Positions 38,131-46,661 of a stretch of DNA of 50,568 nucleotides are shown piece by piece. Below the pieces are notes generated by a model. The model was not told the origin of the DNA. It ran no database searches and was given only the letters and a program-made list of their open reading frames with translations. The first letter of the stretch is position 1; every line of letters starts with the position of its first letter. The DNA is taken from assembly GCA_017882165.1 (NCBI GenBank), contig JADGPZ010000005.1, positions 1 to 50,568 on the forward strand, read 5' to 3'. This DNA comes from Candidatus Kapaibacterium sp. Its GTDB lineage: Bacteria > Bacteroidota > Ignavibacteria > Palsa-1295. A program made the translations under genes and the position numbers.

Positions 38131-39981
38131 ATGACTCGAACGGAATACGCCGATCTTGAAGTTATGGAAGCATCGCCCGCATATTCCGGCGAGAATTCGC
38201 CAGGCGAGAGGTCGCCGGGCGAGAAGACGCTGCGGAATTTTGCGTCAGTTCCAAGTGTAATGACAGGCGGCATGGCATCCTCCACGATGCGTGCCCAGAT
38301 GATCGGTCGCGATCTGATCGCTCCCGATCAAACGTATACCAAATTGAAGCCCGTGTCCGAGCGCGTCCTGCATTCCGAAACTGAGGTCGCCGCTGGCGGT
38401 CCGCCAGCGGAATTTCTGCGCGCGGCAACGACCGAGCCAGCAACAGCCGAGCCGGAATCAACCGATGCTGCCGTGAGCGAGGAGGGCGCTCGCAACCTTC
38501 GGAGCGCGGCGCAGCACATTTGGAAACGGTGCCTCGAAACGCTTCGCTCGCAGCTCAGTGCCCAGACGATGCGCACCTGGTTCGAGCCGTTGGAAGGCAT
38601 TGGCCTGGAGGGCACCGCGCTGACCCTTCGAGCGCCGAGCAATTTCTTCTGTGAGTGGATCTCGGAACATTACGAGGATGCGCTTCAATCGGCACTGCGC
38701 GATGTGCTTGGCGCAACGGCAGAATTTCGCTTTGAGACTACGAGCGAGCTTGACTCGCTGAACACGAAACTCGAGCCGGCACAAGCTCCAAGCCCAAATG
38801 CCCCTTCCACTCAGACCCTCGGCCAGCGTTCGAGCGGACAGCAAGCAAATGCGAGCCCATTCGCCCACGCCGCGACCCCACGAACCCAAGCCAGCCAACA
38901 GCATGGGGGACTCGCAAACGCGCCTCAGCAGACGTCTAAGCGGCCAGCGATCGAGCCAAATCTCAACCCAAGGTACACGTTCGAGACGTTCATCCGCGGC
39001 GAATCGAATAAGCTGGCTTACGCCGCCGCGAATGCCGTCGCAAACAATCCCGGCGGCACGCGATACAATCCACTCGTGATCTACGGCAATGTGGGTCTCG
39101 GAAAGACTCACCTCATTCAAGCCGTTGGCAACGCAGCCCTGCAGAAATTCCCAACGGCGCGTGTGCTCTACACATCGAGCGACCGCTTTACCGTTGAGTT
39201 CGTCGATTCAATTCAAAACGACCGGATCAACGAATTCCAGAGTTTGTACCGCTCGATCGATGTGCTCATCATCGACGATGTCCAATTTTTTGCGGGCAAG
39301 GAGAAGACGCAGGACATCTTCTTTCACACCTTCAACGCTCTGCGCGAACTGGGCAAGCAAATCATCCTGACGTGCGACCGCGCTCCAAAAGAGCTGAAAG
39401 ACATCGACGACCGACTGCTCAATCGCCTCCAGTGGGGGCTGACTGCCGACATCGGTGCCCCGGATCTTGAGACACGCATCGCAATCCTACGACACAAGGC
39501 AATTGCCGACGGAGTCGATCTTTCGAGCGACATTGTTGAATTTATCGCTTCCAACGTCACGACGAATATCCGCGAGTTGGAGGGCTGCCTGATTTCATTG
39601 CTGGCCACCGCCTCCCTTGAGGGTAAGGAGCCGACGCTCGATCTTGCCCGCGAAGTACTGCGAAAGGTCGCGAAACGCAGCACGCCGATGCTCACCATCG
39701 AGACGATCCAGCGGGCGGTCTCGAAGAAGTTTGGTGTCGAGGAAGAGCTTCTGCGCGCGAAGACGCGAAAGCAGGAGATCGTCCAGGCGCGGCAGGTCGC
39801 GATGTTCCTTGCGAAGGAGTTGACGAACCACTCATTGAAGTCTATCGGGCTTCACTTCGGTGGCCGCGATCATTCGACCGTCATCCACGCAGTCCAGGCG
39901 GTCGTGGACGACATGCGTCACGATACCGCGCTCTCCGCTAAGATCGAGGATCTCCGGCGGCAGTTCGAGATGATGCACTGA
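38131..39981 (+). CDS. dnaA: Chromosomal replication initiator DnaA with long N-terminal extension
   Basis: NPLVIYGNVGLGKTHLIQAVGN..VLIIDDVQFFAGKEKTQDIFFHTFN..HFGGRDHSTVIHAVQ. Confidence 0.97.
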   Translation: MTRTEYADLEVMEASPAYSGENSPGERSPGEKTLRNFASVPSVMTGGMASSTMRAQMIGRDLIAPDQTYTKLKPVSERVLHSETEVAAGGPPAEFLRAATTEPATAEPESTDAAVSEEGARNLRSAAQHIWKRCLETLRSQLSAQTMRTWFEPLEGIGLEGTALTLRAPSNFFCEWISEHYEDALQSALRDVLGATAEFRFETTSELDSLNTKLEPAQAPSPNAPSTQTLGQRSSGQQANASPFAHAATPRTQASQQHGGLANAPQQTSKRPAIEPNLNPRYTFETFIRGESNKLAYAAANAVANNPGGTRYNPLVIYGNVGLGKTHLIQAVGNAALQKFPTARVLYTSSDRFTVEFVDSIQNDRINEFQSLYRSIDVLIIDDVQFFAGKEKTQDIFFHTFNALRELGKQIILTCDRAPKELKDIDDRLLNRLQWGLTADIGAPDLETRIAILRHKAIADGVDLSSDIVEFIASNVTTNIRELEGCLISLLATASLEGKEPTLDLAREVLRKVAKRSTPMLTIETIQRAVSKKFGVEEELLRAKTRKQEIVQARQVAMFLAKELTNHSLKSIGLHFGGRDHSTVIHAVQAVVDDMRHDTALSAKIEDLRRQFEMMH

Positions 39982-40013
39982 GTAATACTTTCTTGTGATA
40001 AAACTTAAAGAAT

Positions 40014-40036
40014 GGCGCGGCTTCCGCGCCTTTCTT
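40014..40036 (+). terminator. Rho-independent terminator after dnaA
   Basis: ggcgcggcttccgcgcctttcttg hairpin plus T tract. Confidence 0.7.
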
Positions 40037-40039
40037 GTT

Positions 40040-40350
40040 GATTCAATCCAAGATACACGGCGATCGGGATAATATTTTGTGGGTATCTAAAGCGATGTGG
40101 GTGGAATAGTGGATCAATCTACTCAATCGTGTGAACAGCCGAGTTTACTTTCCACACCACCTGTCGAGAACATCGTGATATGTTAATGTAACATCGTTTT
40201 TCAACATACCCCGAGACCTATGGATAAGATGTTAATGCGGCTTAAGACCTTGCGGGACACAGGCTTCAGACACTCACCGATCCGCTTCTCAACATTTCCA
40301 CAGGCTTTAAAACAATTATTAAGTATTTAAATCTCTTTAAAAGAGAACCC
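40040..40350. other. Candidate oriC (clustered near-consensus DnaA boxes plus AT-rich stretch)
   Basis: TATGGATAA 40219 (1 mismatch), TGTGGGTAT 40078, CTTTCCACA 40148, ATTTCCACA 40294; AT-rich aaaacaattattaagtatttaaatctctttaaaa. Confidence 0.45.
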
Positions 40351-40379
40351 ATAAGAAGAGCGCGTGAGTAAGTTTCTAC

Positions 40380-41498
40380 TCAGAGGTACTCGCTCATCTG
40401 ATGACGCTTGAGATAATCTACAACATCTCGAACACCCTGTGCCTGATCGCGCCGAGTAATGAGAATCGCATCGTCGGTTTCGACAACGACGAGATCGGAA
40501 ACACCATACAGCGCAACAAGACGGGATGTGCGAGAGATCGCAAGCGAGCCTTTCGTATTGCGTGCAATGACATGTGCGCCCATGAGAACATTATTCTCAA
40601 GGTCCTTCTCGCTTAAGCGATACACTTCGTCCCAACTCCCAACATCACTCCAACCGAGAGCGCCGGCACGAAGCACGTAGACATTGGGTGCGTGTTCCAT
40701 CACACCGTAGTCGATCGAGACACCACGGATCGTGCTGTATGCCTCGCGGAGCCTCGTGGTGAAGTCCGGGGAGGAGGCCGCAGGGATTGTATCGATCTGC
40801 TGCATAATCTCCGGTGTGAACTCTCGCAGGGCTGCCTCGATCGCATCGATCCGCCAGAGAAACATGCCGCTGTTCCAGAGGAAGTCACCACTTTCTACAA
40901 ATCGGCGCGCCGTATCTATGTCAGGCTTCTCAGCGAAGCGCTTCACACGAAAGACATCCCGAAGCTCGAACTCGCTAAAATCAGGCAACTGCGAGCGTGA
41001 TGGCAGGTGCTCGTCATCGAGCTGAATATATCCAAATCCAGTTTCAGGCCGCGTGGGATGAATCCCGACCGTCACCAGGTTGCGAGTCTCGTGTGCCAAA
41101 CGTGCTCCGAGTTTCATGAGTCGGGCGAATTCATTCTCGCTTCGGATAATATGGTCGGCCGGCAAGACAGCCATGATGCCATCCTCACCGATTCTCTCTT
41201 TCAGTAATCGGGCGCCCAGCGCAATACACGGTGCGGTATTGCGACCGAATGGCTCGGAGATGATATTCTCCTTTGGAACTTCAGGAAGTTGTCGCTCGAG
41301 TTCGGCGCGCTGGGCCTCGCCGGTTACGATGATCGTGTCTTCGATCGCCGCAAACTGTTTCGTCCGGGCCAGAGTAGCCTGCACGAGCGATATGCCCGGA
41401 GAGAGGACATCGAGTAACTGTTTCGGCTTCCGTTCGCGGGACTCGGGCCAAAAACGCGTGCCTACGCCGCCCGCCATGATGACTACGCTGATTCTCAT
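40380..41498 (-). CDS. manC: Mannose-1-phosphate guanylyltransferase
   Basis: VVIMAGGVGTRFWPESRERKPKQLLDVL..NIISEPFGRNTAPCIALGA..VLPADHII. Confidence 0.93.
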   Translation of the reverse strand: MRISVVIMAGGVGTRFWPESRERKPKQLLDVLSPGISLVQATLARTKQFAAIEDTIIVTGEAQRAELERQLPEVPKENIISEPFGRNTAPCIALGARLLKERIGEDGIMAVLPADHIIRSENEFARLMKLGARLAHETRNLVTVGIHPTRPETGFGYIQLDDEHLPSRSQLPDFSEFELRDVFRVKRFAEKPDIDTARRFVESGDFLWNSGMFLWRIDAIEAALREFTPEIMQQIDTIPAASSPDFTTRLREAYSTIRGVSIDYGVMEHAPNVYVLRAGALGWSDVGSWDEVYRLSEKDLENNVLMGAHVIARNTKGSLAISRTSRLVALYGVSDLVVVETDDAILITRRDQAQGVRDVVDYLKRHQMSEYL

Positions 41499-41612
41499 TA
41501 GTGCAAAACTACGGTGGTAGAGTCCTCTTGCCGAGAGATTAGAAAAAGCAAAGCCGCAAAGTCGTTATGACCCGCGGCTCTAAGGCGTCGATCTGTAAAT
41601 ATGAGGCAATTG

Positions 41613-41640
41613 TGCACCCGTAGGGAGTCGAACCCCAAAT
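41613..41640 (-). other. tRNA-Arg-like 3' fragment (T-arm plus acceptor 3' strand), probable att site of the island
   Basis: Minus strand TTTGGGGTTCGACTCCCTACGGGTGCA: perfect B-box GGTTCGANTCC and acceptor CGGGTGC; no matching 5' half GCACCCG nearby. Confidence 0.65.
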
Positions 41641-41874
41641 GCTTGTAGACAAGCAACGGAATAGATGTGCAAAGAAAGATAAAATCATTTCGGCGATCTA
41701 ACAAATTCACTGTCAAATGATTGCCTTTCTTTGCTCTTGTTCTCCCGAGTTGCGTTGCGTATTCGTTGCGCGATTTGTTACTCGTCCTTCCCGGTTGGCT
41801 ATATTCGAGTAACCAATCACGAGCGCCAAAGCACGCTTCAGGAGCGATCGGTGCTCATATCTACTACTCCAATC

Positions 41875-42903
41875 ATGCCAGTACATTTACGAAAACGGAA
41901 GCTTGCCAACGGATCATGGTCACTCTATCTTGACATGTACATCGATGGCCGTCGGCACTATGAGAACCTGAACATCCACCTCCCCAAGGAGCGCAATAAA
42001 CAGGGTGAGTACAGGCGGATGGCTGAGGAGGTCCGGGCCACCCGCGAGCTCGAAATCCAAAGCGCGCCGCACGGGTACATCCCGAGCTTCAAGAAGGACG
42101 CGAGCTTCATCGACTTCTTCGATGAGTTGACCAAGACCAAGCACAAGACGTGGAGCACGACTCTCTATCAGCTTCGGCAGTTCACGAGTGCGGACATCTC
42201 GTTCAAACGGATCAATGGGAAGTGGCTGGATGAATTTCAGGAGTTCTTGCTCGAACGGGTCTGCCCGAACACGGCCAATGCCTACCTTCACAAGATCAAG
42301 GCGTCGCTCAATGTGGCGCTCAAGGAAGGGATCATCAACGCGAACCCATGCGAGATGATCGATATTGTGAAGACCCAGCCATCGGAGCGGACCTACCGGA
42401 CCTTCGAGTAAGTCCAGCGGCTGGCCGATACGCCCACGAACCAGACGGAGATCAAGCGCGCATTCCTGTTCTCGTGCTATACGGGACTTCGGCTCTCGGA
42501 CGTGAAGCGTCTGACACGAGCACAGATCGTGAACGGGGGCCTTCAATTCCGGCAGAAGAAGACCGGTGGATTCGAATACCTTCCGATGGCGCCGACCGCC
42601 ATCAAGCTTCTGGAACCACTGCCCGATGGACCGGATGAACCGATCTTCAAAATGCCGCGGAGTGAGGGCGGGATCTGGACGCACCTGCAGATTTGGGTGA
42701 CGAGGGCGGGGATCACGAAGCACGTCTCCTTTCATGTGGCGCGTCACACGTTCGCGACGATGGCGCTAAGTAACACGAAGGACCTTTACATGGTGAGCAA
42801 GCTGCTCGGTCACACGGACATCAAGCACACACAGATTTACGCGAGGATCATCGACGATCGGAAATTGGAAGCGGTCTCGCTCTTGCCACAGATTTCATTC
42901 TGA
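41875..42903 (+). pseudogene. Tyrosine recombinase/integrase with one in-frame TAA (42409-42411)
   Basis: N-part ..KTQPSERTYRTFE* then same frame VQRLADTPTNQTEIKRAFLFSCYTGLRLSDVKRL..HVARHTFATMAL..LLGHTDIKHTQIYARI. Confidence 0.88.
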
Positions 42904-43022
42904 AAGTGGCAATAAAAGATTATCCACGAGGGTTGAAACGAGAATAGCCATCGGCGACTCGAAATGGTGATCGCAATTGAGAGGCTGAAAACACGACTCC
43001 GCAACCAACCCCCAGCGAACTC

Positions 43023-43829
43023 ATGCGCGAACCAACGCCGTACCTACGCGTGCCCGATGTGAAATCAGTAACGGACGCCCGAACGCGAAAAGGCGTCCTT
43101 AAAATTGAGCGCGATGGTACTCGCGCCATGGCGAAGTGTGTCGAGCAATTCGTGAAGAATGAGGCGTTTGTCAAGGATGCTCTCACGGGCGATCATCTTC
43201 TCCGAACAATAGGTGAGGCCCGCAAAGCATATTTTGACTTTCGAGATCAATATCCGGCGATGTATGATCGGGTATATAACCGCTTATTGGAGTACGCAAG
43301 GCGAACCGAGCAGTATCCACTCTTCAATTTTAGTCAGACCCGAATAGAACAGTTTTTGGAGTACATGCCAACCTACGACGAGAGGATGTACTATCTCACA
43401 ATGATAGTCGCGGAGCTGTCGAAGCGAGGGCACGAGAAGGCCTGGGTTCTCTATGCTCAAAAAGAGTTGAGAGCAAAACGACGTTTGTTTGATTCAAAGT
43501 CCACGAAGAAGGAACCGACTCAATTGCGAAAGACTACAAAACCAGCGCAGCAGAAGCGCATTCAACTTCTCGTTACGCAAGAATGGTTTGCCATACTATT
43601 CGGCCAAATGTTTGTGGACCAGAAATGCCGGTGGCCAGGCAATGGGGTGCCTTGGAAATTACTTTCGCAGATCTTCGTGCAGGAAGACGGACGCGATCTC
43701 GATCCGCATACTCTTGCTCAAGCCTATCAAAACGCCATTGGCAGAAAAGACTCAGAGGACCTCGCAAGCGTTCGACGGTTAATGCAGAAGGTTGACACCG
43801 AAGAGAAAGCCACAAAATCCCGCACTTGA
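43023..43829 (+). CDS. Hypothetical island protein
   Basis: Long ORF, no recognised family. Confidence 0.55.
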   Translation: MREPTPYLRVPDVKSVTDARTRKGVLKIERDGTRAMAKCVEQFVKNEAFVKDALTGDHLLRTIGEARKAYFDFRDQYPAMYDRVYNRLLEYARRTEQYPLFNFSQTRIEQFLEYMPTYDERMYYLTMIVAELSKRGHEKAWVLYAQKELRAKRRLFDSKSTKKEPTQLRKTTKPAQQKRIQLLVTQEWFAILFGQMFVDQKCRWPGNGVPWKLLSQIFVQEDGRDLDPHTLAQAYQNAIGRKDSEDLASVRRLMQKVDTEEKATKSRT

Positions 43830-43908
43830 TAATCAAGTCCCATCAATTGATTTGCATCGAGTTTTAGGCCATTTTTGCAGCGCCCATTACAAACAAAGGC
43901 ACGCAAAA

Positions 43909-44223
43909 ATGAAGAACGAACAAATCATCATAGAACAACTGGATCGCATTGAACAGACGATTCACGACATCAAGAGCAAGCCGCTGAGTCATACAGAGGC
44001 GGCGGAATACCTCGGCATTTCGGAGTCCTATTTGTACAAGCTAACTTCTCAAGCTCGTGTCCCGCACTACAAGCCGGGTGGGAAAAACAACTATTACGAT
44101 AAGCTTGAACTTGACAAGTGGATCAAGCGGAATCGGATTTCGACCGTAGAAGAGATCGACCTGCAAGCCAAGCGACGGGTATTCTCGCGAACGATCGAAG
44201 GGCGCATCGGAGAAAGTCGATGA
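43909..44223 (+). CDS. Excisionase-family helix-turn-helix protein
   Basis: LSHTEAAEYLGISESYLYKLTSQARVPHYKPGGKNNYYDKLELDKWIKRNR. Confidence 0.85.
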   Translation: MKNEQIIIEQLDRIEQTIHDIKSKPLSHTEAAEYLGISESYLYKLTSQARVPHYKPGGKNNYYDKLELDKWIKRNRISTVEEIDLQAKRRVFSRTIEGRIGESR

Positions 44224-45341
44224 GGCAGGCGCACAAGAAACAATCGAATCCGATCGCCTCGGTCATGGAGCCGAATCCTGCCGCGCCGATCGTCGAATCA
44301 AAGCACGTGCGTACATGGAGCGATCTCGATGCGCTGACCATCCCCGATACGCCGATGCTCTGGGACGGCCTGCTTCCGAACAAGGAAATCGCGTTGCTCG
44401 CCGGGATCGGCGGGTATGGGAAGTCAACCCTGATCCGGCAGCTTGCCATCGCAATAGCCTGTGGGGACCGTCAGTTCTTAACACGATCGATCCATGCTCC
44501 GAATCGCCGAGTGATCTATGTCTCTTGCGAGGACGGGCAGAACAAGACCACGAAAATCCTCAAGAGCTACGGCCGCCAATCCACTCCGGGACTCGCCTTT
44601 ATCTTCGCGTCTCAGTTGTCGCTCGTGGAAGTTCTGGGAGAAGTCTCCTCCGAGATGCACCGCTCGCCGGTCGATCTGATTGTGATCGACTCGCTCGGCA
44701 ATCTCTTCAACGGCGAGCAAAATAGCAACAGTGATGCTCAGGCGTTCTACAGCGAGTTCGCATGGCTTGCTGATCAGGCGTTGGTACTGTTCCTCCACCA
44801 CGTTCGAAAGGGCGACCATCGGAGCACACCGGACCAGGTGAACATTCAGGGTGCCGGCGCATTCGTCCAGCGGGCTCGGGCCGTTCTCATGCTGACGGGC
44901 GACAAGCATGGGACGGAGCGTTACCTTCACATGGAGAAGGAGAACGATGTCTCGGACACGTTCAAGTACGACGCGCTGGTTCTTGGATTCGATCGAGACG
45001 GGAAACGATATTCATCGGATGGAGACACGAAGCCCGTCTGGGAGATCGGAAGACCCGCCGAACCGATTGAGGGACTTGAGTTGCTGTTTCAGGAAGGCGA
45101 GAAGGAGTTGCCAGCGGGTGTCCTGGTGTCCCGGATCATGGGCAAGTATAACCTCAAAGAGCGAGCGGCCAAAGACCGTCTCGCGAAGAGCGGACTCATC
45201 AAAATCCGCTTCGGATTTTACGGACGACCCGGCGCCGAGACCCCTCAAAGTGCGGAGAGTGCAACTGTGCAAGGAGTGCAGAGTGTGCAACCAAAAGGGC
45301 GGAACGAGGCCAGAAAGGGGACGAAAAGTGATACAAAGTGA
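44220..45341 (+). CDS. AAA ATPase (AAA_25/RepA-like)
   Basis: Walker A AGIGGYGKSTLIRQLA, Walker B VDLIVIDSLGNLF; ATGA overlap with HTH gene. Confidence 0.82.
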   Translation: MRQAHKKQSNPIASVMEPNPAAPIVESKHVRTWSDLDALTIPDTPMLWDGLLPNKEIALLAGIGGYGKSTLIRQLAIAIACGDRQFLTRSIHAPNRRVIYVSCEDGQNKTTKILKSYGRQSTPGLAFIFASQLSLVEVLGEVSSEMHRSPVDLIVIDSLGNLFNGEQNSNSDAQAFYSEFAWLADQALVLFLHHVRKGDHRSTPDQVNIQGAGAFVQRARAVLMLTGDKHGTERYLHMEKENDVSDTFKYDALVLGFDRDGKRYSSDGDTKPVWEIGRPAEPIEGLELLFQEGEKELPAGVLVSRIMGKYNLKERAAKDRLAKSGLIKIRFGFYGRPGAETPQSAESATVQGVQSVQPKGRNEARKGTKSDTK

Positions 45342-45508
45342 TACAAAAACGGGGCTGAAATCCCGAGAAATCGGCCATGCAAACACCGTGAATGCCGAAT
45401 TCAGAGCGGAATCAAGGATTCGGCACTCAAGGGTGCACGGCGATCATCAATTTCCTGTATCGTTTTGCTGCACGCTCTGCACACCTTGCACAGTTGCACT
45501 CTCCGCAC
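45250..45508. repeat. 40-nt inverted repeat (2 mismatches) spanning the AAA gene 3' end and the methyltransferase upstream region
   Basis: gtgcggagagtgcaactgtgcaaggagtgcagagtgtgca (45250-45289) vs tgcacgctctgcacaccttgcacagttgcactctccgcac (45469-45508). Confidence 0.93.
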
Positions 45509-45608
45509 AGATCCGCGGCGAACACGGTTACAAGGCCCGGACATGAATCACCGGGAGCATTTCAATCTATTTTCCGTTTTGTTTTAAATCTTGAACTGAA
45601 CCACCGTT

Positions 45609-46661
45609 GTGATAAAAGTTGTAGATTTTTTTTCCGGGTGCGGCGGAACGAGTGCTGGCTTCGAGGCAGCGGGTCTATCGGTCGTGGCCGCGATCGATTC
45701 CGATCCCGATGCGAAGGCCACTTATACGGCTAACTTTCCCGATGCGAAATTTTTCAATCGCGACATCCGCTGGATGAAGACGGCGACTCTCGCGCCATAC
45801 GTCACGAAGAAGCCGACAGACGTGCTGTTGTTTTCCGCGTGCGCTCCGTGCCAACCATTCTCGCAACAGAATCGGCAGAAGAAGAAGCGTGACGAGCGCG
45901 TCTCTCTTCTTGCCGAGTTCGGACGTTTCGTGAAGCGCTATTTGCCGGAGCTTATCTTCATCGAGAATGTGCCCGGGATTCAAACAATCTCCCGCAATTC
46001 ACCGCTCGATGAGTTCATTGCGATGCTCGACCGATTGGAGTATTCGCACGATGTTCAGACTATCAACTGCCAGGATTACGGTGTTCCTCAAAAGAGGAAG
46101 AGGCTGGTGTTGGTGGCAAGCCGACTCGGTGAGATTCAGGTGCCGCCGAAAACCCATGGCAAGACACTGAAGCCTTTTACCACGGCATGGGACTCTATTC
46201 GCGGGCTGCCGAAAGTTGCTGCGGGTGAAGCCGATCCTATAATTAGTAATCATCGTGCCGCGATGTTGTCCCAAAAGAACTTGGAGAGAATCAGGGCCAC
46301 TCCTCCCGAAGGATCACGCTCCGACTGGCCTGAACGTCTTTGGCTGAAGTGCCACAAGGACACAACCGGGCATTCCGACGTTTACGGGAGAATCAGGAAG
46401 AATCAACCGGCCCCGGCGATGACGACGCGCTGCATCAGTCTTTCAAACGGACGATTCGGACATCCCGTCCAGGATAGAGCCTTGACGGTTCGTGAAGCCG
46501 CCTGCCTCCAGACATTCCCGCTCACTTTCATCCTTCACGGTAGCCTCAGCTCGATGGCCCGTCAAGTCGGGAACGCCGTTCCGGTTGCGCTCTCAAAGAG
46601 GATCGGCGAACACTTCGTCATACACATTCAGTCAACTACCGGAGCCAATGGCAAAGTTTAA
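45609..46661 (+). CDS. DNA (cytosine-5-)-methyltransferase
   Basis: VVDFFSGCGGTSAGFEAAGL, SACAPCQPFSQQN (PC motif IV), FIENVPGI (ENV motif VI), QDYGVPQKRKR (motif VIII), RQVGNAVP (motif X). Confidence 0.96.
   Translation: MIKVVDFFSGCGGTSAGFEAAGLSVVAAIDSDPDAKATYTANFPDAKFFNRDIRWMKTATLAPYVTKKPTDVLLFSACAPCQPFSQQNRQKKKRDERVSLLAEFGRFVKRYLPELIFIENVPGIQTISRNSPLDEFIAMLDRLEYSHDVQTINCQDYGVPQKRKRLVLVASRLGEIQVPPKTHGKTLKPFTTAWDSIRGLPKVAAGEADPIISNHRAAMLSQKNLERIRATPPEGSRSDWPERLWLKCHKDTTGHSDVYGRIRKNQPAPAMTTRCISLSNGRFGHPVQDRALTVREAACLQTFPLTFILHGSLSSMARQVGNAVPVALSKRIGEHFVIHIQSTTGANGKV

Noticed and set aside
41613-41700. Complete tRNA or tmRNA gene
   Set aside because: T-arm and acceptor 3' strand are present, but no pairing 5' acceptor, D-arm or proper 7-nt anticodon loop could be found upstream on the minus strand.
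45328-45347. agtgatacaaagtgatacaa direct repeat
   Set aside because: Only two short copies; too weak to interpret.
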